Counted from the stretch's first letter, positions 33,066 to 48,100 are shown. The stretch is DNA of 64,000 nt from Alviniconcha marisindica (GCA_018857735.1 JABMCL010001116.1:1042501-1106500), one strand, 5' to 3'. The notes: generated by a model from the sequence alone, not told the origin. Numbers and translations: made by a program.

Positions 33066-36000
33066 ATCAACTACTGTACTGTCCCTCTACTTAAAGTCAA
33101 GTTGCCAAATAAAATGCTGGGGCATTTTTGAAGACCCACTGAATACATTCTTTTTGGGGCACAATGCCCAGCAAGTGTTTTTGCCTCTGATGCATTCTCT
33201 AACTTGTGTGAGAGAAAAAGTCCCACAAGCTGACATCTCTAGTTATGGTTACGTTAAGACCCCTCTTCATCCTACTCAAGTTATCTGCCCCTTTCATTGT
33301 CATTTACCCCATGGGGAGAAAACCCCAGTCAACATCAGATACTGTTTGCTTGGGGGTCTCCCAGCCTTGATGTACCGATCACACAGGGAAGCACAACCCA
33401 CTGGCTGCTTGCAGCGACCTTTCTGTCCTCAACACAACCCAGCTCACAGGTGTTGGAAACCCAGTGATGTACCCATCAAGAGGCTCATGCTGACCACAGG
33501 CAAACTATTTCCAACTCACCCCAGTGACCCATTCCAACACAGGAAAAAATAATGCTCTTCCCTTCATTCTCCTTTGGACTTGAAAATGATTCAACTGAGC
33601 AAGTCTGGCAAATGAAATGCGGTTTTAAGATCTCACCAAAATAATATCAAAGAAATGGACAAAAGTTTTGTTCACGATTATGTCTATATATATGCAACAG
33701 TTATACAGACCCTGGACTAGGTAAAAACTTTGTCAGGAACAAACTTCATTTTCATTTTCCTGCTGCCACTATTACTGGAATTTGATCAGTCCCTAGAACT
33801 AGTATTGAAGTGTAAAGCTCCATAAAGTTCATCACCAGGAGAGTGAAACTGCCTGAGTGTTAACTCAAAATGCAAGCATTTTTACCAGGCCTTTCCTGAC
33901 CAAACCCAACTTTGCTCCTGCAATGCCCAATATTACCTAGGCTATGGAAGCCACTTGCTCACAATGACCTGGTATAAAAAGGGTTGAAAACACAACGACC
34001 TGGTACGAAAAGGGTTGAAAACACAATGACCTGGTATGAAAAGGGTTGAAAACACAGTGACCTGGTAAGGGTTGAAAACATGTCATATCCTGTGCATGTC
34101 CTTATCGCCCTGATATAACTTGGTGTAAATCACCAAATTACTTACTTGCCTTGTATTTTCTGTAACATCTATGCACCCAAACAAAATTTAGCCTACACCA
34201 ATAAGAACTTTCTGAGAAAATGCCTGCAGCTTTATCTGGCAGACCTATGACCTTTACGCTATGTCAAGGCCATCAAAGCTGGCATAAACAAAGCGCTGTA
34301 AAGATTGTCATTATGACTAATGTGAAAAACCTCTGGGGAAAAAACAAGTTATCGTTTTTGTGGAGTAGGAAAATTTATCTACTGAATACCCAATCAAAAT
34401 TAGCATTATCTGTGTGACCTAGTTGATGTATTTAACAATCATACCAAGTTTAAATGGGGTCAAATCAGAATGTGCAGAGAAAAGGCAACTGTTACCTTAA
34501 AGTCAAGGTCACTGAAAAGTGTGAGAAAAGGTAAAAGGTAAGTGCTACCATCATACAAAGTTTGATACTTACTGATGGCAGTTATTTATAGTTCACGGTG
34601 TCCAAGAAAATGAGAGAGCTGAATGTTTTTTTCCCGCAGACAGATGCATACCATAGCCCTGATTGCTGCACACCAACATTTTAATGCAAGGCAAAGACTT
34701 ATGGCTTAATGGCAACACTGGCTATGGGCCCAAGCAAAAAGTTCCAATTTACCCTTCAACAGTTTGTCATTGTCATCTGGACGGAGTCACAACATATCTG
34801 GAAGCCTGCTTTTAACTGTTGTCGACGTGTTGTCGACTACTGCAGTCTCTCTCTCTGTCAACTACTGCAGTCTCTCTCTCTCTAAGATCTTACCAAGATC
34901 TAAAAGACTGACCACTGTTGCACCTGTCTTTTCCTTTTAAATTTTCTTCTTTTTTTTTTGGGGGGGGGGGGGGGGGGGTTCTATATATTATGGTTTTGAA
35001 GAGATTCTACATATGAAATTTACACCAAGGCGATGATCATTCATTCAATGAGAATGGAGGCGTAACCAAGCAATGCAGATCTAAACATGGCATCCAAGCG
35101 TGGCAGATCTAGTCTTCTGGACCACATGAACAAGAGAGGTCAGAAAGGGTCACTGCAACCCACCCTAGACACAACTGAATGGCATCAAACATCTATACCG
35201 TAACATTCACATTTTTTGTTACAACCACAACAAAATTTATAAAATATATGTTTAGAAAATTCAACCATCTTTTTCTGTTATTCGTTCTAAAAGTCTTGTG
35301 AACAGAGTTCTAAAAGTCTTTGCCAAGTTCCTCTAACAGGATTCTGTTCATTTTACTCTCCTTAAAATTTTCCATTCTCATAATTGGACTCCAATTTCTA
35401 CCAAAGCAAAACACAGACAACAGATTCAGACTGGAACTGGAATGACAAAAGGTTCAGGGAACTAATGTCAATAACACACTTGAAAACAGCCAATCAGTTT
35501 GGAACAAAACGGAGGAACACAGGAAACAATTCACACTCCAGCACTTATACTAGTTATAGGTGCACTTGTCAACATGCTGTTCTCTTTTTACACATATAAG
35601 CCTCTGTATAGTGGTAGTCCTCCAGCAAACAAGCAAGCTGCCACAAGTCATGGTGTTTGTGAAAATCTGTCACCTGCAACAGTTCCAGAAAAAAACTCTC
35701 CCGCCCTCTCCATTTCTATCGTTTCTTCAGCAACTAACCTTGATTTTCTAAAAACACCAGCACACGGGTTTCCATGCTAAATTTCTCTAACAAGTTCAAT
35801 TTATTGACGCAATCCGCCTAGCAAAATTGGCAAAAGTCAAACAATCCTTACTTTCTCTATGACTTTTATCGTGGTTAGTCAAAGAGGCGACACCGACTAA
35901 AAACAGATGTTTGTGAACTCTAGACATACTGCGAAAGGTCCACAAGGCCAAATGAAAGAGTAAGCAAAACACCTGACCAAAACACGACTGCAGCAGATGA

Positions 36001-36132
36001 TCCCAGTAAGGCCTGATAGCACCAACACAATGGAGCTGAAAAGGACAAGTCCTGTCAACCCAGAAAGCGGATTTGAACTCAAAGGTGACACTTGACAGTT
36101 TGTTGTACGCCAACTGAGTTGGTTCCTCGCTC
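33066..36132. other. Probable CCDC6 3' UTR / intergenic, no gene recognised
   Basis: Contains a short 31-bp repeat (about 33965-34075, GACCTGGTAYGAAAAGGGTT), a SINE-like tail (34105-34148) and a poly-G run (about 34960-34978). No conserved coding block seen on either strand. Confidence 0.5.
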
Positions 36133-39100
36133 TCATGTTTTCTCATTCTTGTCGCTTGGGAAACCAGTGGGCTTGGCGAACTTGTCATCAACAGCCTTTG
36201 GCCTCTGAAATGCAACCATTTCTGATGTTACAAATGTGTACATAAACAGCCTTTGGCCTCTGAAATGCAACCATTTCCGATGTTACAAATGTGTACATAA
36301 ACAGCCTTTGGCCTCTGAAATGCAACCATTTCTGATGTTACAAATGTGTACATAAACAGCCTTTGGCCTCTGAAATGCAACCATTTCCGATGTTACAAAT
36401 GTGTACATAAACAGCCTTTGGCCTCTGAAATGCAACCATTTCCGATGTTACAAATGTGTACATAAACAGCCTTTGACCTCTGAAATGCAACCATTTCTGA
36501 TGTTGCAAATGTGTACATAAACAAGCACATGACAAACAAGGCAGAGGTCAATGCTCAAAAAGATGAAAGTTTGCAAAATAGTAGTTACACACAAAACCGA
36601 CCACAAAGCCACAATTGTCATCATCTTTTCAGTTTCTGCATCTTACATCACCACCCACAGGACAAAAATTCTGAGTTTTTATACTCTATTGCTTATTTCA
36701 ACAACCTGCTCTTTGCTTCCACAGTAATTTACTGCTTGCTTCTGCACCCTGCTGCTTCTTTCTATACCCTGCTGCTTGTTTCTACACTCTACTGCTTATT
36801 TCTATACCCTACTGCTTGTTTCTACACTCTACTGCTTATTTACATACCCTCCTGCTTGTTTCTACATTCTACTGCTTATTTCGATACTCTACTGCTTGTT
36901 TCTACACTCTACTGCTTGCTTCTGCACCCTAATGCTTGTTTCTACACTCTACTGCTTATTTCTACACTCTACTGCTTGTTTCTACACTCTACTGCTTATT
37001 TCTACACTCTACTGCTTGTTTCTATACCCTGCTGCTTGTTTCTACACTCTACTGCTTGTTTCTATACCCTGCTGCTTGTTTCTACACTCTACTGCTTGTT
37101 TCTATACCCTGCTGCTTGTTTCCACACTCTACTGCTTGTTTCTATACCCTGCTGCTTGTTTCCACACTCTACTGCTTGCTTCTGCACCCTAATGCTTGTT
37201 TCTACACTCTACTGCTTGTTTATATACTCTACTGTTTCTTTATATACCCTACTCCTTGTTTCTGCAGTCTCTACTGCTTGGTGATAGTTATATACCCTAC
37301 TCTTTATCAGGGGTCTAACAGACGATGGATGCCACAACTGAGTTTCCTTCTGTGTGCCCTCCAACAGCCCACAAGTGAATTCCCTTTCTTAAAGCCCTCC
37401 AATAGCTCACAAGTGAATTCCCTTTCTTAAAGCCCTCCAATAGCCCACAAGTGAATTCCCTTTCTTAAAGCCCTCCAATAGCCCACAAGTGAATTCCCTT
37501 CTTAAAGTCCTCCAATAGCTCACAAGTGAATTACCTTCTTAAAGCCCTGCAATAGCCCACAAGTGAATTCCCTTCTGTAAGCCCTCCAACATCCCACAAC
37601 TGAATCACCTTTTGTAAGCCCTCCAACATCCCAGAAGTGAATTCCCTTTTGTAAGCCCTCCAACATCCCACATCTGAATCACCTTTTTTAAAGCCCTCCA
37701 ACATCCCATAACTGAATTACCTTTTGTAAGCTCTCCAACATCCCAGAAGTGAATTCCCCTTTGTAAGCCCTCCAACATCCCAGAAGTGAATTTCCCTTTT
37801 AAGCCCTCCAACATCCCACTAGTTAATTCCCTTCTGTATGCCCTCCAACATCCAACAACTGAATTCCCTTCTGTAAGCCCTCCAACATCCCACAACTGAA
37901 TTCCCTCCAACATCCCACACGTGAATTCCCTTCTGTAAGCCCTCCAACATCCCACAAGTGAATTCCCTTCTGTAAGCCCTCCAACATCCCACAACTGAAT
38001 TCCCTTCTGTATGGCCTCCAACATTCCACAAGTGAAGTTACCACAGCAACTGTCCCCCACTGACCTGCACCCCTGAGGGCAGCTGCATGCTGAAGACAGG
38101 CGGTGAAGTTCCCGGCATGAAGGCGCTGGGGTGGTGGCCGGTGTAGGCCGTGCTGGTGTGGGGGGCAGAGCCTGCACCCATGGAAGCCTGAGCGGGCAGG
38201 TGGGAGGCAGAGGAGTGCGGGGGCTGCATGGGCGCATGGAAGGGCTGGCCGGGGGCCGAGCGTCTCATGGGGCTGGGGGGGCTCTTGGCAGCCACATATG
38301 TCCCTGCTAGCAAAATCACAGGCTTCACAAATACACAGCTGCTGTGCCACCACTGCTGACATGGGGACAGTGTAAAACAACACCCATAGCTACCTTGTGA
38401 CATGGGGATAGTGTAAAACAACGCCCATAGCTACCTCGTGACATGGGGATAGTGTAAAACAACACCCATAGCTACCTCACAACATGGGGATAGTGTAAAA
38501 CAACACCCATAGCTACCTCACAACATGGGGATAGTGTCAAACAACACCCATAGCTACCTCACAACATGGGGACAGTGTAAAACAACACCCATAGCTACCT
38601 CGTGACATGGGGATAGTGTAAAACAACACCCACAGCTACCTCATGACATGGGGATAGTGTAAAACACCCATAGCTACCTCACAACATGGGGATAGTGTCA
38701 AACAACACCCATAGCTACCTCACAACATGGGGACAGTGTAAAACAACACCCATAGCTACCTCACGACATGGGGATAGTGTAAAACACCCATAGCTGCTTC
38801 ATGACATGGGGATAGTGTAAAACAACACCCATAGCTACCTCAGGATATGGGGATAGTGTAAAACAACACCCATAGCTACCTCATGACATGGGGATAGTGT
38901 AAAACAACACCCACAGCTACCTCATGACATGGGGATAGTGTCAAACAGCACCCACAGCTACCTCACAACATGGAGATAGTGTAAAACAACACCCATAGCT
39001 ACCTCACGACATGGGGATAGTGTAAAACACCCATAGCTACCTCACAACATGGGGATAGTGTAAAACACCCATAGCTACCTCATGACATGAGGATAGTGTA

Positions 39101-42100
39101 AAACAACACCCATAGCTACCTCACGACATGGGGATAGTATAAAACAACACCCATAGCTACTTCATGACAAGGGGATAGTGTAAACAACACCCATAGCTAC
39201 CTCATGACATGGGGATAGTGTAAAACAACACCCATAGCTACCTGGTGGCATTGGGACACTGTGAAACATCCATAGCTACCTGGTGACATATTGACAGTGT
39301 AATACAACACCCATAGCTACCTGGTGACAGTGTGAGACATCCATAGCTACCTGGTGACAGTGTGAGACATCAATAGCTACCCAGTGACAACACCCATAGC
39401 TACCTGATGACATGGGGACAGTGTAAGACAACATCAACAGCTACCTGATGACATGGGGACAGTGTATGATGTCCTAGCTACCTGATGACATGGGGACATG
39501 TTGTAAGATAACACAGCTAGCTACCCCATGATACAGAAACAGTGTGAGGCAGCAGACTTAGCTATCATGCAAAACATACCTAGCTACCTGGTGACATGGG
39601 GACACTGTAAGACATCCATAGCTACTTGGTCATACTGGGGAGTGTGAGACATCCATAGCTACCTGACGACATGGGGACATGTGAGACAACACAGCTAGCT
39701 ACCTCATGATACAGAAACAACAGCAGACCTAGCTATCATGCAAAACATACCTAGCTACCTGTGGACTGTAACTGGGAAGACAACATAGCTGGTGCCATCA
39801 AGACAGTATGAATGACAGCTAGCCACCTAGTAACACGAGGACATTGTAAGACACCACAAGTCAGCTAATGGCCTCATGTGGCAGTACACAAGAAGGTAAC
39901 TGGGAACAGTGAGACAGCACTGCTACCTGTAAACATGGGACAGCGCAACACAGAACAGATAGCTACCTGGTGACATTGGGCGTGGCTGGTTGGAGGAGCC
40001 ATAAGGAATAGGACTAGAAACAGTACGAGGTCGCACCATTGTGCCGTCATGCTGCTTTGTCATCTCATTGAAATGCCTGGGGAGAGAAGAGAAGACATAC
40101 AGTAAATTCATCCATGAAGTCTGCATTTAATCTTACTGAAGACCACACTCACAGTCCCCCCCCCCACATCTGAGAACAAAATTTGACATGCATGCCCCTC
40201 TGAAGATTGATATTATTTTGGATCCTTATCAATATCCATATCAGGCTGACACTGAAACTGCGTACCCTGGCAAACTCAACAGTGATATCTTCCAGGCAAT
40301 CGACAGATAACATGATTCCTAGTAGGCCTATTGATACTGTCAGCATATAGCAGCAGCATTTACTCCAAGGTGGAAGATTACAAAACTGAAAACAAAACAG
40401 GTGCACATCAAATATAAAGCTAAAATAAAAAAGGCAGCCTCAATTTTGACTTCATCTCACTACCAAGTCCTGTGACAGGTGAGAACTGAGTTAGCTAATT
40501 ACTGTGTGTTGCATGGTTCGTCTTCACAAATGATGTCATGCATGATGTTCTGATGGATTCAAACTTTCTGTGAATGGCAAATTCCATGAGCCCTTCCACT
40601 TTTCTACAATATACCTATCTATACATTTGATGCATGTGTGCATCAGGTTTTGCATGCTACCACACCATCAAAGTTGCGCCTTATATTTAGGAGCACTCTA
40701 CTTGTGGATGTTTCAATTTTGAGCCTTACATTATGTGCCTTATATCCAGAAGTGCCTTGTAGTCTGAAAACTACTGGAAGCATGCTAGATTTTACATAAA
40801 CGTAAAAAGGCAAACTGGTTGGAATGTGTATTTGCAGTCCCCACTTCTCACACAGCCGACCCACCTGGTGCCCTGCTCAGTACCTGCTGGATGTGTCATA
40901 ACCTATCATCACCAGCTTGTTACCTGCTGGATGTCATAACCTATCATCACCAGCTTGTTACCTGCTGGATGTGTCATAACCTATCATCACCAGCTGTTAC
41001 CTGCTGGATGTGTCATAACCTATCATCACCAGCTTGTTACCTGCTGGATGTGTCATAACCTATCATCACCAGCTTGTTACCTGCTGGATGTGTCATAACC
41101 TATCATCACCAGCTGTTACCTGCTGGATGTCATAACCTATCATCACCAGCTTGTTACCTGCTGGATGTGTCATAACCCATCATCACCAGCTTGTTACCTG
41201 CTGGATGTGTCATAACCCATCATCACCAGCTTGTTACCTGCTGGATGTGTCATAACCTATCATCACCAGCTCGGTACCTGCTGGATGTGTCATAACCTAT
41301 CATCACCAGCTTGTTACCTGCTGGATGTGTCATAACCTATCATCACCTACAGGAGCTCACAATCAGTTACACCGACCTGGACTGCTCCCTACACTGCAAA
41401 CTCTCCTTGCTATGACACTGATTCTCCCTGCTGTTCCACCAATCACTGAGTACTCGTCGCTAACCTCTCATCATCCATTTCCAGGCTGGACTCGCTCTCC
41501 GACAGGTGGCGACACAGGTTTTCCCGACGCTCCATCTCCAGCTGCAGGCGACGCTGCAGCCTCAAGTTTTCCTCCCGAATGTTCCGCTCCTCCTGCGCGT
41601 ACTGAGCCATCTTCTCAGCATCTGGAAAATTAGGACATCCAACATCAACCTCTGCATACAGTCGTGCACACAAACCACCCTTGATACACTTGTACGCACC
41701 TTTCGTCTGTTTCGTTAACTCATGAAAGCTTTCCACATGTTAAAACAGTTAAAACACAAGAATCAAATTGCACACCAAACTAAAGCGACAATCATCTATT
41801 CTTGCCAAAGGTTCAACACTGTGCATGATTATACGCGTGTCCATAAACAGAGCATGGAAACCGCAAGGTTATTCAGCAATGAGGAGATAAGACATCTTGC
41901 ACAAGCCAGCACTTGTCAACACAGGACACTCACAACCTTGACTACACTCATTCTGGACTGACACTTCAACACAGCTCTTCACTTACACTCACTCTGAGCT
42001 AGGACTCCAACACAGCTGTTCACTTTTTAATTCCCCCCCCGAGCGGGGACTTCAACACTGATGTTCACTCACACTCACTCTGAACTAGGACTTCAGCACA

Positions 42101-45100
42101 GCTGTTCGCTTACGCTCACTCTGAGCTGGGACTCCAACACAGCTGTTCACTTACGCTCACCCTGAGCAGGGACTCCAACAGATGTTCACTTCCATTCACC
42201 CTGAGCTTGGACTTCCAAGACAGCTGTTCATTTCCACTCACCCTGAGCTACGACTTCAACACAGCTGTTCACTTACACTCACTCTGAGCTGAGCTGGGAC
42301 TCCAACACAGCTGTTCACTTACGCTCACTCTGAGCTGAGCTGGGACTCCAACACAGCTGTTCACTTACACTCACTCTGAGCTGAGCTACGACTTCAACAC
42401 AGCTGTTCACTTACGCTCACTCTGAGCTGAGCTGGGACTCCAACACAGCTGTTCACTTACGCTCACTCTGAGCTGAGCTGGGACTCCAACACAGCTGTTC
42501 ACTTACACTCACTCTGAGCTGGGACTCCAACACAGCTGTTCACTTACGCTCACTCTGAGCTGGGACTCCAACACAGCTGTTCACTTACATTCACTCTGAG
42601 CAGGGACTTCAACACTTCTGTTCATTCACACCTAACCTGAGTTCACTTCCACTCACCCTGAGCTACGACTTCAACACAGTTGTTCACTTACGCTCACTCT
42701 GAGCTGGGACCCCAACACAGCTGTTCACTTACATTCACTCTGAGCAGGGACTGCAACACTGCGTGTTCACTCACATCTAACCTGAGCAGGGACTTCAACA
42801 CTGCATGTTCACTCACATCGAACCTGAGCGGGGACTCCGCTCACTGCTGTTCACTCACATCGAACCGAGTGGGGACTTCAACACTGATGTTCACTTACAT
42901 CTAAGCTCAGTGAGTTTGGGTACACCAGAGAATAGCGCTATACAAAAGTGATCTATTATTATTATTATCTAACCTGAGCAGGGACTTCAACGCTGCTATT
43001 CGCTCACACCTAACCTGAGCATCCCTGCACCTGCAACTAATGCTGTTCACTGTTATTCAAACCGAGTGGAGACGTCAAGACAGGCTTTTCACTCACGTTC
43101 TATCTGCGCAGCCCTGAGCTGGGACTTCAAACAGGCCACCTCTCCCCGCAAGTTCTCAATGTGCTGCACCAGGTTTCTGGCAGTGTCGCCGTTGTTAATG
43201 TCACGGGGTGAGGGTGGGGCAGACACTGGCTGGTCCAACTTCTCTTGAAGTAACCTGTCCAACACACACACATACAAAACACTCAAACATATAATACCAC
43301 CACCATACCAGCCACTGTATACAGTTGGGAAATGTAAACTAACTACTGATACAGGTGGGAAATGTTAACCAACTACTGTATACAGTTGGGAAATGTTAAC
43401 ACAAACACTAATAATGGATTGCATAACTGTTTTTTTCATTCCCAAGGACTTCTTCTTACTGTGTATACTGCTTCAATTTAAATGACATACTTTTAGCATA
43501 AAGGAAAGTTCAGGTCCATTCAACTTCATTTAACCACATTCCACTGTAAACCTTTTTTGACTGAAGGCAGGAGCCCACCCTGGTAAAACGTTCCCCTCAT
43601 TGTGATAGAATTACCCCTGGGGTTCAAGGGTAAGCAGCTTGGTGTTTTACCCTCTGTCAACAGGATTCAAGGGAATATCACCAAGCTCACAGAACCATGA
43701 AAATGATGCCCAGGAAAGACTACTCAGGATCTTGTACAGCAGTATGACTGGAGTTGTGATTCATGATGATGGGTGTACCTTGGTACCTTGGTACAGCTAA
43801 AGCAGTGATTCAAGACGACGGGTGTACCCCGGTACAGCTAAAGCTGTGATTCAAGACATTGGGTGTACCCCGGTACAGCTGAAGCTGTGAGTCATGACGT
43901 TGGGTGTACCTTGGTACAGCTGAAGATGTGATTCAAGACATTGGGTGTACCTTGGTACAGCTGAAGCTGTGATTCATGACGTTGGGTGCACCTTGATACA
44001 GCTGAAGATGTGATTCATGATGCTGGATGTACCCCGGTACAGCTGAAGCTGTGATCCAAGATGTTGGGTGTACCTTGGTACAGCTGAAGATGTGATTCAT
44101 GATGTTGGGTGTACCCCGGTACAGCTGAAGCTGTGATTCATGACATTGGGTGTACCTTGGTACAGCTTAAGCTGTGATTCATGACGTTGGGTGTACCCTG
44201 GTACAGCTGAAGCTGTGATTCATGACATCGGGTGTACCTTGGTACAGCTGAAGATGTGATTCATGACGTTAGGTGTACCCCAGTACAGCTGAAGCTGTGA
44301 TTCGTGACGTTAGGTGTACCCCGGTACAGCTGAAGCTGTGATTCATGACGTTGGGTGTACCCCGGTACAGCTGAAGCTGTGATTCATGACGTTGGGTGGG
44401 TGTACCTTGGTACAGCTGAAGATGTGATTCATGATGTTGGGTGTACCTTGGTACAGCTGAAGCTGTGATTCATGACATTGGGTGTACCTTGGTACAGCTG
44501 AAAATGTGATTCATGATGTTGGGTGTACCTTGGTACAGTTGAAGATGTGATTCATGACATTGGGTGTACCTTGGTACAGCTGAAGGTGTGATTCATGATG
44601 TTGGGTGTACCTTGGTACAGTTGAAGATGTGATTCATGATGTTGGGTGTACCTTGGTACAGCTGAAGATGTGATTCATGACATGGGTGTCCCCTTGGTAC
44701 AGCTGAAGATGTGATTCATGATGTTGGGTGTACCTTGGTACAGCTGAAGATGTGATTCATGTCATTGGGTGTACCTTGGTACAGCTGAAGATGTGATTCA
44801 TGATGTTGGGTGTACCTTGGTACAGTTGAAGATGTGATTCATGACATTAGGTGTACCTTGGTACAGCTGAAGCTGTGATTCATGGCATTGGGTGTGCCTG
44901 GTTACACCTGGAGTTTTACAGTGATATGTGTTCACATGAAGCTGAATGGACCTGAAATTTCCTTTATGTGATTCATGATGTTGGGTGTGCCTGGATACAC
45001 CTGGGTCTCTCTACCAGCTGGTTCATTCAAATCCTGAACAGTGCTGTGCAGAGACTTGCTGTTTCTTATATACAGTTCAAGAGTTTCAGTTTTCTTGGAT

Positions 45101-48100
45101 ACAGTTAACCGAGTCAAACCCACAAGCAACTCAGGGACTACTGCGAAGTGAGTTTCTGCATTATTACATCAAAAGTTTCATTTTCTACTTTCTTTCATAG
45201 ATTACAGAGTAATCTCCTGGCAGGAATCAACCCTGACCATGAAAACAGTTAGTTTTTTTCTATTCAAAGTCACAAAATTTTGGCATACTTAACTTAAGCA
45301 TTTCACCACTTCAACACACCTATTTTTGTCTGAATACTGAAAAAGAAACAAACACTTTCACCCAATGTCAACTGACCGTTTCTCAGCCTCCAGCTTGTCC
45401 ATCCGCTTCCAGAGCCGGTTGACCAGTGACTCTTGTTCCTGTTCTAAAGCATTCTCCAACTCCACCTTCTCCCGACGCAACTGCACAACAACAACACAAG
45501 ATCAGTTATGTGCACATCAAAACCATTCCTTTGTACAGGCTATTTGCTGCTCTTTCATCAAATGATTTCTGCCAATAAAATCAAAATCCTTTTGATACTG
45601 CTAAGACACAAGTTGATCAGGAATGTGTTGCACGACCTTCCATACAACAGCTTCACTATAAAGTATAATACTTTAATAGCCTGAGGCTTCAGTTCAGCTT
45701 GGGTAAGGTAAGTGTCAGTGTTGTGTTCCACTGACTCACCTGTTCCAGGGTCTGTTGCTTGCTGTGGGTGTCAGCCTCATTATAAAGTCTATAATTAATA
45801 AGCTGAGGCTTCAGTTCAGCTTGGGTAAAGTAAGTGTCAGCATTGTGTGTTCCACTCACGGACCTGTTCCAGGGGCTATTGCTTGCTCACTATAAAGTCT
45901 ACTGTTAATAAGCTGAGGTTTCAGTTCAGCTTGGGTAAAGTAAGTGTCAGCATTGTGTGTTCCACTCACAGACCTGTTCCAGGGGCTATTGCTTGCTCAC
46001 TATAAAGTCTACTATTAATAAGCTGAGGTTTCAGTTCACCTTGGGTAAAGTGTCAGCACTGTGTGCTCCACTCACTTACCTGTGCCAGGGTCCACTGCTT
46101 GCTCACTATAAAGTCTACTGTTAATAAGCTGAGGTTTCAGTTCAGCTCGAGTAAAGTAAGTGTCAGCGTTGTGTGCTCCACTCACTGACCTGTTCCAGGG
46201 TCTACTGCTTGCACGCTATAAAGTCTACTATTAATAAGCTGAGGTTTCAGTTCAGCTCGGGCAAAGTAAGCGTCAGCGTTGTGTGCTCCACTCACTGACC
46301 TGCTCCAGAGTCTGTTGCTTGCTGTAGGTGTCCGCCTCCAGCTTCTCAATCTTCCGCATCAGTTTGTTGATCTGCGCCTCCTGCTCCTTCTCCAGCGTCT
46401 CCTCCAGCTCAATCTTCTCTTGTCGCAACTGAACGCGGACAGAAACACCACCCTGACTACCATATAGTCTCACAAAACAGATCTGCATATTAATTATTAG
46501 GCTTATTAAGACGGCAGTTAAGCAGCGAGAAAAATTACAAAACAACTACATCCACAGTGTCTGAGAAAGATGCTAGTGTTTTGCCACAGCTTGCCTGCTT
46601 AGTAAGTAAGTTTACAATTATCACACAGTCATATTCAATGATTAATCGTTTCATGGGAGTCTAGAAATAAGCAAAGTCAACAGCTCAGTCATTATGCAAG
46701 GTGACAAGTAATACCAAAACAGTAAATGTGCCAGCTTGTGTGAATACCATCACAAAAGTCTGTATCTTTCAAAAGAATCAAAGGAAAACCTAATGTTGTG
46801 TCATCTGGGGGGTTTTCAACTACACTGACACTAAAATGCCAAGATCACATTTACTGCATCAAAAATGAATGGAAAGAACCAACCATAGTCACACTCACAG
46901 ACTGTTAATGTTATTAATATTATGCAAACTTTACAAGAGATCACACTGAGTAGCATGTATCCCAAAAACAAATATTAAACTCACACTCTGAAGCTTGACA
47001 ACGACATAAATAACTAATCAATGAGCAGTGCCTTTTTTTCTTTTTCTTTTTTTCACCAACTTCATAAAATCAAAGTATCAAAACAAAACAATGTCCTTCT
47101 AAAACCAAAAGTCAACAACAATGAATTGTCAATGTAAAAACCTTGAAGAGTTTCCTGGAGAGGTCATTAGTGAGGTATTCCTCTTCCTGCTCATAGTTCA
47201 TGGCCAGACGCTCCTTCTCTTTCTTCAGGGAGTGGATCTCCTTCAGCAAGGTGTTGCTGATGAACTCCTCCTCCTGCTCTGCTTTGGCTTGCTGCACCAT
47301 GGAAAGAAAAACAGCTGTAAACACAACTGTCCCATCAAAGTACAGTGCAACACACCCTAGCTGGAGGACTGAAAAAACAATAACATTTAACTTGTGCAGT
47401 GTCATATTTGGTTGCACCCCTCTCCCCATCCCCTTTTTTCTTTCTTTCTTTTCTTCTTCTTCTTTTTCTTGAAACAAAACATTTGCTGCACACAAGTTCT
47501 TAAAAGTTTGCAACCCATGCTCACATAACTCCAGCTGAGACATTGTCTTTTTGTTTTATTTCATATTTTGGGTGTGTTCTTTTTTCTTTTATCTGGTCCT
47601 ATAAAAACTGTGGCCAAGACATTTTATGATTAGTATTAGGTGCCCTGAAAATGTGCATCACTAGCAATGACGTCATATCTGTAAATAGGTCAGCTGGACA
47701 CCAGTTATAATTATAGTATTATTACTCATCAGGGATAGTGTAACTGTAAGTGTAAGTGTAACCATAAAAGCCTGATGAAATAAATATTAAATGTACTGCA
47801 AAATATGTCCAATTGTTGGAGTTACAATTTCCTTTTCTTTGACAAATAAAATATGCATGTTTGTGAGCATACAGCAGAACTGTATACATCTCAAATAATA
47901 TGTTTTACACATAAAGTTCACTCATATTCATAATCATGTTAAGCTCTGTTCATATCTGTTTAGACCTAATTTTAAGTTGATGTGGCCATCCACAAAATGT
48001 TTTTCTGCCATATGGTGTGCTCCACACAGGCATGTCCAATGGATACATCTGTTTAACCACCTATCTAGGAACATTTATAAAGTTACTGCTTCATTTCCTG

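Noticed and set aside
36511..38237. Frames of 138-257 codons around CCDC6 exon 8 and intron 8
   Set aside because: Repeat translations, or wrong-frame readings of exon 8. The frame matching the CCDC6 family is the one used.
43740..44990. Junction origin for the CCDC6 intron 4 array
   Set aside because: Unit shows no similarity to the ends of exon 4 or exon 5 and lies hundreds of bases from both.
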